Positions 9,210 through 17,056 of a stretch of 64,000 bases of DNA are shown here, piece by piece. Below the pieces are notes generated by a model. That model was not told the DNA's origin. It worked only from the letters and a program-made list of their open reading frames with translations, and searched no databases. Positions within the stretch are counted from its first letter, which is position 1; every line of letters begins with the position of its first letter. Made by a program: the position numbers and the translations under genes. This DNA is from Rhizobiales bacterium IMCC20636 (GTDB lineage: Bacteria > Pseudomonadota > Alphaproteobacteria > Rhizobiales > GCA-2746425), in assembly GCA_016865015.1 (NCBI GenBank), contig CP018226.1, positions 1,333,001 to 1,397,000 of the forward strand, given 5' to 3'.

Positions 9210-9240
9210 GTGTTTCCTCCCCATAATTCAGTCGGTCGCG

Positions 9241-9570
9241 TCAATTCACCGCGATGGATTTAATTTCTTCGTAGACCGAACCGTCATCGTCGTACCAGGT
9301 GAACTTGAATTCACCAGCTTCTGGGACTTTCGCTTCGAATTCGAAATACGGGTTGGTCGAGATGGCTGCATCAAGATTTATGTCGATCACGCTCTGACCA
9401 TTAAACTCGCATGTGAAGCGGTTGATGATTGAACGTGGAATTGGGTTGCCGTCGCCGTCTTTACGCTGACCTGATTCCATTTTGTGGCTGATCAGAGTTT
9501 TGATTGTGATCGTATCACCAGCAGATGCTGATTTTGGTACTTTCACACGTGGTTTTACACCTTTGGCCAT
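9241..9570 (-). CDS. soxZ: Sulfur-carrier complex subunit SoxZ
   Basis: Small beta-sandwich partner (109 aa) of SoxY; the SoxYZ heterodimer carries the sulfur intermediates. It has no signal peptide and is thought to be exported with SoxY. Family features are the N-terminal KPRVKVPKSASAGD, SHKMESGQRKD, INRFTCEFNGQ and the C-terminal FKFTWYDDDGSVYEE. It lies 17 bases after soxY and 31 before soxA, so it is in one operon with them. Confidence 0.97.
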   Translation of the reverse strand: MAKGVKPRVKVPKSASAGDTITIKTLISHKMESGQRKDGDGNPIPRSIINRFTCEFNGQSVIDINLDAAISTNPYFEFEAKVPEAGEFKFTWYDDDGSVYEEIKSIAVN

Positions 9571-9587
9571 GAGCCCGTCTCCTTGTC

Positions 9588-10007
9588 TTAACCGCCGCAG
9601 CCGCCAATTGTTACCTTAACCTGATTGGCTGCACGTATGAATGATCCGTCAGGCATCTTTGCTATTGCAATGACATCCTGTGTTCCAGCCAGACGCATTC
9701 TGGTCGAGGCACTGTGGGATGCTGCCAGTGGACCGAAGTTGAATGTCACAACATCCGGGTTGGGGTTGCCAGCGGCAAAAATGGCAATGGATACTGCACC
9801 GGGCGCATCGACCGAAACAGGCACTGTGTTTCCGTTTTCGGCAATTTCAGGTGTGATGAGGGTGATATCGCCTTCACCTGCATCTGCGCCGCCGGTAAAT
9901 TCAGCGATTGCGTCTTCAACCGCAGCACTGGCAGGCGTGAATGGCATGAATGCAAGAGCGGTTACACCAGCCCCCAGCATCAAAGCCTTGCGTCTTGTAA
10001 GTTCCAT
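9588..10007 (-). CDS. soxY: Sulfur-carrier protein SoxY
   Basis: Carries the sulfur substrate covalently on Cys137 of the swinging C-terminal arm GGCGG, the defining SoxY signature and visible here as the last five residues. The N-terminus has a Tat-like signal (LTRRKALMLGAGVTALAF) that would also bring SoxZ to the periplasm. The body has the SoxY Ig-like fold segments such as VPVSVDAPGAVSIAIFAAGN. Length 139 is typical. The gene lies between soxX (39-base gap) and soxZ (17-base gap). Confidence 0.97.
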   Translation of the reverse strand: MELTRRKALMLGAGVTALAFMPFTPASAAVEDAIAEFTGGADAGEGDITLITPEIAENGNTVPVSVDAPGAVSIAIFAAGNPNPDVVTFNFGPLAASHSASTRMRLAGTQDVIAIAKMPDGSFIRAANQVKVTIGGCGG

Positions 10008-10046
10008 GAATTTATCTCCTGTTTCAAAGGCAGTTCTGACGTTTGG

Positions 10047-10547
10047 TTATTCCTTCAGCGTCAGAAGATATGCCACCACGTCTTCAATCTGCTGCGCAGT
10101 GAGAAGAGGTGGTAATTCAGCTGTTTTTGCGGCTTTTCCGGTAAAGGCATTGCCAGGTCGAATATAACCATCAACCTTGTAGAAGGAGGGCATCATCGAC
10201 TCTTCAAAGGTCATTTTGGAATTGGCGACAATGCCGCGCAACTCGGCTTCTGTCCAACGTTCCCCGGCGCCGTCAAGCGTGGGGCCAACCTCGCCGTGGA
10301 AGGGTGTTTTTTCAAGCGCTGTCACTGCGTGACAGGCAATACAGTTGCCCTGGCCACGTGTGATCATGACCTTTTCGCCAGCTTCGACATTTCCCGGGAC
10401 GCCGGTCAGGGATTCTGACACTTTGCCCTCATCATATACAACCTGTTTTGGCGCTATCTCGGCTGCCATTGCAGTTCCAAAGAGTGCTGCACTCAGACTT
10501 ACGGCAGCGAGCGTCGCCACACCAGTTCGCAGATTTCCATTTCTCAT
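10047..10547 (-). CDS. soxX: Monoheme c-type cytochrome SoxX
   Basis: Electron-transfer subunit of the SoxAX thiosulfate-oxidising cytochrome complex. A signal peptide (residues 1-28, AMA cleavage site) precedes the heme site CIACH (69-73), with GEVGPTL after it and the distal Met ligand in SMMPSFYKV (Met118/119). Length 166 is ordinary. It is the first gene of the XYZAB group. An AT-rich perfect inverted repeat lies about 72 bases upstream, probably the operator of this promoter (inference). Confidence 0.96.
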   Translation of the reverse strand: MRNGNLRTGVATLAAVSLSAALFGTAMAAEIAPKQVVYDEGKVSESLTGVPGNVEAGEKVMITRGQGNCIACHAVTALEKTPFHGEVGPTLDGAGERWTEAELRGIVANSKMTFEESMMPSFYKVDGYIRPGNAFTGKAAKTAELPPLLTAQQIEDVVAYLLTLKE

Positions 10548-10618
10548 AGTATTCTCCCCTAAGCGGCCTCAACCACTGATGCGAGAATGCAGCACTCACC
10601 TGAAAAAGGCAATCACAA

Positions 10619-10634
10619 ATTCAAACTTATGAAT
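10619..10634. promoter_or_regulatory. Candidate SoxR operator upstream of soxX
   Basis: Perfect inverted repeat ATTCA-N6-TGAAT between soxW and soxX. It is the best copy of a motif found also at 12101, 13062 and 17994, all upstream of sox genes. The binding protein is inferred to be SoxR. Confidence 0.5.
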
Positions 10635-10695
10635 AGGTTGTTGTGCTGCAGCGCAGCAGATTTTGAGTAATATTTTCCAATCTGCATCACGCCGA

Positions 10696-11280
10696 TCATT
10701 CAATCAGAGCACCGCTGGCGCGTGCTTCTTCAAGCTTTCTGGCATGGTATTTCTGGAAATGCTCGTCCTTCTCATACCCCTTCTCGACAACCCACTGGAA
10801 CATGTGGAGGGTCGTCCATTTGCCAAAGGCGCCCGGCATGGTTGCAACGGCTGCCTGCGCCGTTGTCATATCATCAGGAGCTGTTTCCGGCAGGAACATG
10901 ATGGTTGGTGTGAAAACAACGCTCCAGGCGCGCGCTGCGGTCTTTTCGGTGAGTTCACGGCCGTCGAGATCGATCACTTCCTCATCTCCGAACATGTTGT
11001 ATTGAACCACCATGAAATGCTGTTGAATGTAGTCTGCGACTTCCGGATCAGAGAACACGGTTTCATGAAGGCGTTTGCAATAGATGCAACCGCGCTGTTC
11101 GAAAATCATGACAAGGCGTTTGCCTTCAGCCGTTGCTGATTCAATGTCTTCGGCAACGTCGCGGAAGGTCGTGCTGAACCATGGTTCCTTGTGAAGACCG
11201 TCATCGCCAATCTGGGCACTGAAGGCAGGCGCGCTGAGGCCGAGACAGGCGATTGTCAGGAATGCAAGCAGTGATTTCAT
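10696..11280 (-). CDS. soxW: Periplasmic thioredoxin-like SoxW
   Basis: Thiol-disulfide oxidoreductase of the Sox system, believed to keep periplasmic Sox thiols reduced with electrons from SoxV. A signal peptide (MKSLLAFLTIACLGLSAPAFSA) leads to a thioredoxin fold with the active site GCIYCKRLHETV, the CXXC of SoxW-type DUF953/SoxW thioredoxins, and the cis-Pro region VFTPTIMFL. Start: the ATG at 11280 follows GGAGGAAATC directly; the upstream ATG in the same frame is part of that ribosome site. It lies 27 bases downstream of soxV. Confidence 0.93.
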   Translation of the reverse strand: MKSLLAFLTIACLGLSAPAFSAQIGDDGLHKEPWFSTTFRDVAEDIESATAEGKRLVMIFEQRGCIYCKRLHETVFSDPEVADYIQQHFMVVQYNMFGDEEVIDLDGRELTEKTAARAWSVVFTPTIMFLPETAPDDMTTAQAAVATMPGAFGKWTTLHMFQWVVEKGYEKDEHFQKYHARKLEEARASGALIE

Positions 11281-11307
11281 GATTTCCTCCATCAATATAT
11301 CTTGTTG

Positions 11308-12045
11308 TTAGCCGATCTGTCCGAGGGTTGGAAACCACTCGAGCAGGAGATAGGACAGGGTTTGCATGGTGCCTGTTAGAAACAGAATGCCGGTCACGAC
11401 CAGCATGCCTCCCATGATTTTTTCGACAACGCTCATATGTTTGCGAAAGCGGCCCATGAAGCGCATGAACGGCCCGGCAAAGAACGCTGCCAGAATGAAC
11501 GGGATGCCGATGCCAAGCGCATAGGCGAATAACAGAATTGCGCCGTTCAGTGGCTCACCGCTTGTGCTGGCAACCAGCAATATGGTGGCCAGCACAGGGC
11601 CGACACAAGGCGTCCATCCAAAAGCGAACGCCAGACCGACGACATAGGCGCCCATGAGGCCAATCGGCTTGTTGCGAACCTGGAACCGGGCTTCACGAAA
11701 CAGCAGACCAATGCGCAGGACTCCCAGAAAATGCAGACCAAGGATAATGATTATGACACCAGCCACATAGCTCAGCGCGGTCAGATTCTCTGTGACGAAT
11801 GATCCGATGAGAGAGGCGCTTGCCCCCAAAGCAATAAACACCGTGGCAAAGCCCAGCACGAAGAACACCGATGCCAGCACCACCCGGCCCATAAGAACCG
11901 GTGGGCGCTCCTCATCTGTCAACTCGTCAAGGCTGACACCGGCCAGAAAACACAGATAGGGTGGAACGAGTGGCAGCACGCATGGCGAGGCGAAGGACAA
12001 CAGGCCTGCTGCCAAGGCTCCGCCCAAAGTTACGGTCAAATCCAT
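11308..12045 (-). CDS. soxV: CcdA/DsbD-type thiol electron transporter SoxV
   Basis: Six-helix inner-membrane protein that passes reducing power from cytoplasmic thioredoxin to periplasmic SoxW. The first helix has the CcdA signature SFASPCVLPLVPPYLCFLAG; the second redox cysteine lies in FGWTPCVGPVLATILL. Both motifs show the Cys between prolines that is expected. Length 245 fits CcdA/SoxV. The ATG at 12045 has AGGGTGGA upstream; a longer frame opens at 12096 but adds only a polar leader. The adjacent soxW confirms the sox assignment over cytochrome maturation. Confidence 0.94.
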   Translation of the reverse strand: MDLTVTLGGALAAGLLSFASPCVLPLVPPYLCFLAGVSLDELTDEERPPVLMGRVVLASVFFVLGFATVFIALGASASLIGSFVTENLTALSYVAGVIIIILGLHFLGVLRIGLLFREARFQVRNKPIGLMGAYVVGLAFAFGWTPCVGPVLATILLVASTSGEPLNGAILLFAYALGIGIPFILAAFFAGPFMRFMGRFRKHMSVVEKIMGGMLVVTGILFLTGTMQTLSYLLLEWFPTLGQIG

Positions 12046-12100
12046 GTTGCTGTTCCACCCTGTCAAAACCGTTATTGATGTGCCGTTCGACATCATTCAT

Positions 12101-12116
12101 ATTCAGATATTACAAT
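12101..12116. promoter_or_regulatory. Candidate SoxR operator between soxV and soxS
   Basis: ATTCA-N6-ACAAT, a degenerate match to the repeat upstream of soxX, inside the extended AT-rich segment 12094-12116 in the divergent soxV/soxS intergenic region. This is the weakest of the four copies. Confidence 0.35.
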
Positions 12117-12211
12117 TTGTTTTTGTTTTCAGCAATCGCGAAAGCTGGTATGATGTCATTTAGGATGTGTACTCCCATGAGTTTGAAACAAGATCCTGGA
12201 AAGGTCTGGAG

Positions 12212-12640
12212 ATGAGATTTGGGAAAGCCGTTCATAAAATCTCGGCAATCGGACTGATGGTCTGTATGCGGATCTTTCCGGCCCCGGCTGCAGAACTGAT
12301 CATGATGGAGCAGCAAGGCTGCCACTGGTGCGAAAGGTGGCACGCCGAAATCGGTCCGATCTATCCGAAAACAGATGAGGGCAAGCGCGCACCATTGCGC
12401 AGTGTCGATATTCATCAAGCGTTACCCGACGATCTGAGCGGCATTCGCATGGCGCGGTTTACGCCGAGTTTTGTATTGGTTGAAGACGGCGTTGAATTGG
12501 GCCGTATTCGGGGATATCCCGGCGATGAGTTGTTCTGGTGGGCGTTATCTGATCTCATAAAGAAGTTGCCTGCTCCCGCGCGTTCTCTTAAAGAGCCGCT
12601 TTCAGCCCCTTTGGCGCCGGACAGCGCCGCAAAAACCTGA
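12212..12640 (+). CDS. soxS: Periplasmic thioredoxin-like SoxS
   Basis: Small thiol-disulfide oxidoreductase; in Paracoccus, SoxS keeps SoxYZ in its active reduced state. A signal peptide (residues 1-27, ending PAPAA) is followed by LIMMEQQGCHWCERWHAEIG with the CHWC active site, and by the cis-Pro loop RFTPSFVLVEDG. The chosen ATG at 12212 gives a clean signal sequence; a GTG at 12167 would bury the signal under 15 polar residues. soxR follows after 13 bases, the soxS-soxR pairing known from Paracoccus, here divergent from soxVW. Confidence 0.9.
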   Translation: MRFGKAVHKISAIGLMVCMRIFPAPAAELIMMEQQGCHWCERWHAEIGPIYPKTDEGKRAPLRSVDIHQALPDDLSGIRMARFTPSFVLVEDGVELGRIRGYPGDELFWWALSDLIKKLPAPARSLKEPLSAPLAPDSAAKT

Positions 12641-12653
12641 CTGGTGTGCCTGA

Positions 12654-13016
12654 ATGTCTGTAATTGATAGCAATTCTCAAAATTCCAAATCTCCCTCTGT
12701 CCATGACGATGGAAAATCCATGGATGCCATGATGGACAGCGCCAAGGATGCAACCGACTTTCTGAAAGCGCTCGGTCATGAAGGGCGTTTGATGATCCTG
12801 TGTCGTCTCGTTGAAGGCGAATGCTCGGTGACTGAAATGGAAGAACTGTTGTCAGCCCGCCAAGCCGCTGTCTCACAGCAGCTTGCCCGCCTCAGGCTGG
12901 AAGGTCTCGTCAAAACGCGCCGTGAGGGCAAAGTGATGTATTATTCGCTGGCCGACGAACGTGTCGAGCGGATGATCGGGCTGGTCTATGATCTGTTCTG
13001 TAAAAACGGCGCTTGA
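12654..13016 (+). CDS. soxR: ArsR-family sulfur-responsive repressor SoxR
   Basis: Winged-helix dimeric repressor (120 aa) of sox genes. The HTH is ECSVTEMEELLSARQAAVSQ, with the wing TRREGKVMYYSLAD. Cysteines lie at 50 (MILC), 57 and 116 (DLFC). Cys50 and Cys116 are 66 residues apart, the same spacing as the persulfide-sensing pair of SqrR/BigR (41/107 and 42/108), so a di/tetrasulfide switch is a reasonable inference; Cys57 is additional. An acidic 35-residue N-terminal extension precedes the domain. It is the only regulator gene within the sox cluster and the likely reader of the repeats at 10619, 12101, 13062 and 17994. Confidence 0.92.
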   Translation: MSVIDSNSQNSKSPSVHDDGKSMDAMMDSAKDATDFLKALGHEGRLMILCRLVEGECSVTEMEELLSARQAAVSQQLARLRLEGLVKTRREGKVMYYSLADERVERMIGLVYDLFCKNGA

Positions 13017-13061
13017 GCCTATGCCTACCCTGTGATTGCAAAACCGGCAGAGATCGGATAT

Positions 13062-13077
13062 ATTCAATAAATTAAAT
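13062..13077. promoter_or_regulatory. Candidate SoxR operator upstream of the first YeeE-family gene
   Basis: ATTCA-N6-TAAAT, one mismatch from the perfect repeat upstream of soxX, 20 bases before the start codon of the gene at 13097. It is embedded in a longer imperfect palindrome, ATATT-N10-AATAT (13060-13079). Confidence 0.45.
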
Positions 13078-13096
13078 ATGTCGGGAGGTCTGCAGC

Positions 13097-14185
13097 ATGG
13101 AGGAGCTGGCGCCTGGTACCATTGCGGCTCTGTGCGGGCTGGCAGGCGGTGCTGTTCTTGGCTTTGCCGCGCGTTGGGGGCGGTTTTGCACTCTGGGCGC
13201 GATCGAAGACAATGTGCTGGCCGGGAACAGTCTGCGGCTGCGCATGTGGGGCCTTGCCATTGCTGTTGGTGCCATCGCAACATATGCGCTTCATGGCAGC
13301 GGCCTCATTGATATCTCCCAAACATTCTATCTTGCTGCGCCAACGACTTTATTCGCGAGCCTCATTGGCAGTCTGATTTTCGGCTTCGGCATGTCGCTCG
13401 TCGGAACCTGTGGTTTTGGAACGCTCGCACGCATTGGCGGCGGCGATCAGAAATCGATTGTCACCTTTCTGGTAATGGGTATTACGGCTTATGCCACGCT
13501 GCGAGGTGTCGGAGCCTATCTGCGACTTGGCCTGGGCGTTCCCGCAAGAAATGCTGATCAGAGCACAGCCGGTTTTGCATTCCTGATTGAGCGGTTCACT
13601 GGCCTGCCGGTGAGCATTGCAGGCTTTGTTCTGGCTGTGTTGCTGGCCGGATTTTGTCTGTCGTCCAAGGCTCTGCGGCAGAATGTCCGGTTCCTGATCA
13701 CGGCTGTCCTGGTTGGGCTGACAATTGCTTTTGGCTGGTTTGCTACTGGCGTTTTGGCGTATGATCCATTTGAGCCATATCCGCTTGAATCATTTACTTT
13801 TTCCGTACCTCTTGGTGATGCCTTGATCTATGTGATGACTATGACGGGTGCCAGTTTGAAATTTGGCATTGGGGCTGTAGCGGGCGTCGTAATCGGTGCC
13901 GCAATTACAACCCTCATCCAACGCCACTTTCGCTGGGAGGCTTGTGATGATGCCCGTGAAATGCGCCGACAGATGCTGGGTGGTGTGCTGATGGGGTTTG
14001 GCGGTGTTACGGCTTTCGGATGTACCGTTGGTCAGGGCCTGTCTGCTGCATCTGCACTGGCCTATTCTGCGCCGGTCGTGTTGGTTGGAATTTATCTTGG
14101 CGCATGGATTGGTCTGCATGTTCTGGTGCATGGTTCCGTGCTTGAGCCACTCAAACAGGTTTGGCCTTTGGGAAAGCGCACATGA
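13097..14185 (+). CDS. YeeE/YedE-family sulfur transporter (SoxT-like)
   Basis: Inner-membrane transporter of 362 aa with about 9-10 hydrophobic segments. The three family cysteine motifs are visible: RWGRFCTLGAIED (Cys31), LVGTCGFGTLARIGGGD and TAFGCTVGQGLS. In characterised relatives (TsuA) such cysteines pass thiosulfate through the membrane. Proteins of this family encoded in sox clusters are called SoxT and have been linked to sulfur import and to signalling to SoxR. GGGAGG precedes the ATG. Its stop overlaps the soxE start (ATGA), so the two are translationally coupled. Whether it carries thiosulfate or another sulfur species is not visible. Confidence 0.85.
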   Translation: MEELAPGTIAALCGLAGGAVLGFAARWGRFCTLGAIEDNVLAGNSLRLRMWGLAIAVGAIATYALHGSGLIDISQTFYLAAPTTLFASLIGSLIFGFGMSLVGTCGFGTLARIGGGDQKSIVTFLVMGITAYATLRGVGAYLRLGLGVPARNADQSTAGFAFLIERFTGLPVSIAGFVLAVLLAGFCLSSKALRQNVRFLITAVLVGLTIAFGWFATGVLAYDPFEPYPLESFTFSVPLGDALIYVMTMTGASLKFGIGAVAGVVIGAAITTLIQRHFRWEACDDAREMRRQMLGGVLMGFGGVTAFGCTVGQGLSAASALAYSAPVVLVGIYLGAWIGLHVLVHGSVLEPLKQVWPLGKRT

Positions 14186-14490
14186 GATATCTCGTCTGTT
14201 CAGTCAGCGGCTTTCTACTTATGGCCTTCAGCACTGCTGGTGTGGCCGGTGACGTGGAATATGGTGCCTATCTTTCAGCAGAATGCGCGTCCTGCCATCG
14301 TTCGGGCAATGATGACGGGCGGCAGATTCCATCCATTGCAGGCCTGGCGGAGGAGACCTTCCTGACGGTGATGCGTGCCTATCAGTCGAAAACGCTGGAG
14401 AATGTTGCCATGCAGACAATTGCAAGCGGTCTGGATGATGAACAATTGGCGGCGCTTGCAGCGTATTTTGCCACTTTACCAACTGAATGA
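14182..14490 (+). CDS. soxE: Sulfide dehydrogenase cytochrome c subunit SoxE/FccA
   Basis: Small periplasmic cytochrome (102 aa) with a signal peptide (residues 1-22, VAG) and one heme site, CASCH (35-39). The c553-like tail ends in LAALAAYFATL. In flavocytochrome c this subunit takes electrons from the FAD subunit. Paracoccus SoxE is a larger diheme protein, whereas this monoheme form resembles FccA, so the symbol is tentative although the pairing with the flavoprotein next door is clear. It overlaps the YeeE-family gene by four bases (ATGA), and soxF starts 11 bases after its stop. Confidence 0.85.
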   Translation: MRYLVCSVSGFLLMAFSTAGVAGDVEYGAYLSAECASCHRSGNDDGRQIPSIAGLAEETFLTVMRAYQSKTLENVAMQTIASGLDDEQLAALAAYFATLPTE

Positions 14491-14501
14491 GGAGGAAACC
14501 C

Positions 14502-15779
14502 ATGTCCGTATCGTCGAAAATGAACCGGCGCAGGTTCAACACGCTGCTCGGGGCCGCATCGCTCGCCACTCTGGCCACGCCAAACATCGCATTGGGTGCA
14601 AAACCCAAAGTGGTTGTTGTGGGTGGTGGGGCAGGTGGCGCCACTGCTGCGCGCTATATTGCGAAAGATTCCAACGGTGAAATTGATGTCACATTGGTGG
14701 AGCCCAACAAGCGCTATTACACGTGCTTTTTCTCCAATCTTTATCTTGGCGGCTTCCGCGACTTTGCGTCCATCGGCCATGGCTATGACAGGCTGGCAAC
14801 CGAGCATGGCATCAATGTCGTGCATGATTGGGCCGTGAGTGTTGATGGTGCTGCCAAAACTGTGGCGCTTGGGTCCGGGACGAGCCTTGGCTATGACAGG
14901 CTGGTTCTGTCGCCGGGCATAGATATGAAATATGACAGCGTGCCGGGTTATTCCATTGAGGCGCAAAGCCGGGTGCCCCATGGCTGGAAATCCGGTACTC
15001 AGGTTCAGATCATCAAGGCTCAGGTCGAGGCGCTGCCGGAGGGTGGGACCTATATCATGGTGCCACCGCCAAACCCCTATCGGTGTCCGCCGGGGCCTTA
15101 TGAGCGGGTCTCGATGATCGCTCATATCCTCAGTCAGAAAAACCCGACTGCAAAAATCATCGTGCTGGACCCCAAAGAGAAGTTTTCAAAGCAGGGTCTG
15201 TTTTCCGAAGGCTGGGAAAAACACTATCCCGGGATGGTGGAATGGATTGGTCCGGATATTCACGGGGGTATCGCAAATGTTGATACGGAAGCCCTGTCTG
15301 TCGAAACCGATTTTGACACATTCAAAGCTGATGCGATGAGTGTGATACCCGGACAGAAAGCCGGTGCCATCGCCATGCAGGCGGGCGTCACCGATGGTGA
15401 CTGGGCCCCGATTGTTCCAGCCTCCATGCAGACACAGGCCGATGAGGCCATTTATGTTCTGGGTGACTCATCCGTTGCCTCGGCCATGCCAAAATCCGGG
15501 TTTTCCGCGAACAGCCAGGCCAAGGTGGCCGCCAATCATATTCGGGCGGAACTGACAGGCAGTCGTCTTTTTGATGCGCGTTTTGCCAACACATGTTGGA
15601 GCCTGATTGCACCGGATGACGGTGTGAAGGTGGGCGCGCGATATCAGGCAGGCGCTGAATCAATTGAGAGCGTTGAGAGCTTTATCTCGCAAACCGGTGA
15701 AAGCGATGAGTTGCGCAAGGCAACCTATGAGGAATCGGAAAGCTGGTATGCAGCCATGACGGAAGATCTGTTCGGCTAG
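14502..15779 (+). CDS. soxF: Flavocytochrome c sulfide dehydrogenase flavoprotein SoxF/FccB
   Basis: Periplasmic FAD enzyme oxidising sulfide and passing electrons to the SoxE cytochrome. The N-terminus has a Tat signal (NRRRFNTLLGAASLATLA). The FAD-binding Rossmann motif is VVVVGGGAGGATAARYI, with the redox-site cysteine region YYTCFFSNLYLGG. The C-terminal FCSD domain ends in GARYQAG...ESWYAAMTEDLFG. Length 425 is typical. The ATG at 14502 lies directly after GAGGAGGAAACCC; an ATG at 14487 is within soxE. Its stop overlaps by two bases the stop of the convergent gene. Confidence 0.94.
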   Translation: MSVSSKMNRRRFNTLLGAASLATLATPNIALGAKPKVVVVGGGAGGATAARYIAKDSNGEIDVTLVEPNKRYYTCFFSNLYLGGFRDFASIGHGYDRLATEHGINVVHDWAVSVDGAAKTVALGSGTSLGYDRLVLSPGIDMKYDSVPGYSIEAQSRVPHGWKSGTQVQIIKAQVEALPEGGTYIMVPPPNPYRCPPGPYERVSMIAHILSQKNPTAKIIVLDPKEKFSKQGLFSEGWEKHYPGMVEWIGPDIHGGIANVDTEALSVETDFDTFKADAMSVIPGQKAGAIAMQAGVTDGDWAPIVPASMQTQADEAIYVLGDSSVASAMPKSGFSANSQAKVAANHIRAELTGSRLFDARFANTCWSLIAPDDGVKVGARYQAGAESIESVESFISQTGESDELRKATYEESESWYAAMTEDLFG

Positions 15780-16891
15780 GCGAACAGATCTTCCGCCGGA
15801 ATGAAACTGGAAACCGCGTCGCCCTGTTGGCGACGCGTCGCCTGAATTTTCATGGTGACAAAGCTGCCAACCAGAATGGCTGCAAGTGACATCAGCGACG
15901 AAGGTGCTACCGTCGACAGGCCGGTGACACCCTGTCCGACGGTACAGCCCAGTGCTGTCACGCCGCCAAACCCCATCAACACGGCGCCAGCGAGATAACG
16001 CAGGATCGAGCGTTCAGTGACAAAACCCTGAAAGCGGAAGCGACCTGAAATGGCGGCGCTGAGAAAAGCACCCACCAACACGCCGCCGACCAGCGCGATC
16101 GAGAAGCGGATTGTGTCACCGGTATAGATCATCAGATATTGCACGCTTTCAGCGATGGGCGACACAAAGCTCAGCGATGTCAGTTGGGTTGGCTCGAACT
16201 CATCGAGCCCGACAACGCCGGTTATGAACCAGCCCAGGACCACCAGCAGACCAATGGCCGTGCCGGGCAGTGCTGCGCGCGCCAGACCACGATTTCTGCT
16301 GGAAAACACAACAGCGATTGCCAGTACAAGAATGAGCCCGAAGAATATGCTGATGAGGCTGGAATTGCCGGCAAACAGGGCTGCCGGTGTGACTTCGCTT
16401 GCGATGAGGTTTTCCAGCTCGATGCGTGGCAATGCCAGAATGCCGCGCAACGTTGCGTAGGCGGCAATGCCGGTGACCAGAATCGAGACCCACGCACGGG
16501 CATTTCCAGATGCGGCCAGAACCAGAAGGCGACTGACACAACCACCTGTCAGAACCATGCCGATGCCAAACAGAAGGCCGCCGACAATCAATGGGAGCGG
16601 ACGGATGGGGACGGACCAGTAGATGCTTTCAGACAGGTCAATCAGACCGCCAAAATGCATGGCTTGCGTTCCGATGAGTGCTGCAAGAATGGCGAACCCG
16701 ATCAAGCCGGTGCGATATCTGGCTGGCACATCGTCTTGGGTTGGGGTTGCCCATTCAGCAACGGCTGCACGCATGCAATATTTGCTGATTTCAGCAATCA
16801 CACCAAACAGGATGCCCAGTCCAAAAGCGGCAAACACGACCAGTGTTGCTGTCTCATAGGTTTCGCGCAGATTTTCCAGAAGCTCGAACAT
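15776..16891 (-). CDS. Second YeeE/YedE-family sulfur transporter
   Basis: Inner-membrane protein of 371 aa with the same three cysteine motifs as the gene at 13097: EISKYCMRAAVAEW (Cys39), VLTGGCVSRLLVLAASGN and TALGCTVGQGVTG. The two proteins are clear but distant paralogues; this one has GGC where the other has GTC and a longer N-terminus. The ATG at 16891 starts MFELLENLRE with a GGGTGTGG stretch upstream; the frame is open to 17014 but adds a leader without membrane character. It is convergent with soxF. It is likely another sulfur importer; the substrate is not resolvable. Confidence 0.82.
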   Translation of the reverse strand: MFELLENLRETYETATLVVFAAFGLGILFGVIAEISKYCMRAAVAEWATPTQDDVPARYRTGLIGFAILAALIGTQAMHFGGLIDLSESIYWSVPIRPLPLIVGGLLFGIGMVLTGGCVSRLLVLAASGNARAWVSILVTGIAAYATLRGILALPRIELENLIASEVTPAALFAGNSSLISIFFGLILVLAIAVVFSSRNRGLARAALPGTAIGLLVVLGWFITGVVGLDEFEPTQLTSLSFVSPIAESVQYLMIYTGDTIRFSIALVGGVLVGAFLSAAISGRFRFQGFVTERSILRYLAGAVLMGFGGVTALGCTVGQGVTGLSTVAPSSLMSLAAILVGSFVTMKIQATRRQQGDAVSSFIPAEDLFA

Positions 16892-17056
16892 GCCACACCC
16901 AATTGTCAAACAGGGCAGTGTGGTACACGCTGGCGCGGGATTGGTAGAGGCACCGGTTTGCGAAAGCGCTGCTGAAAAGAAAATATTTGCCTGCCAATGC
17001 GGCAAACGGCGCATTCAGGTGGGTTTCAAGGCTTCAATCTTGTTGTTTTGCGCGTT

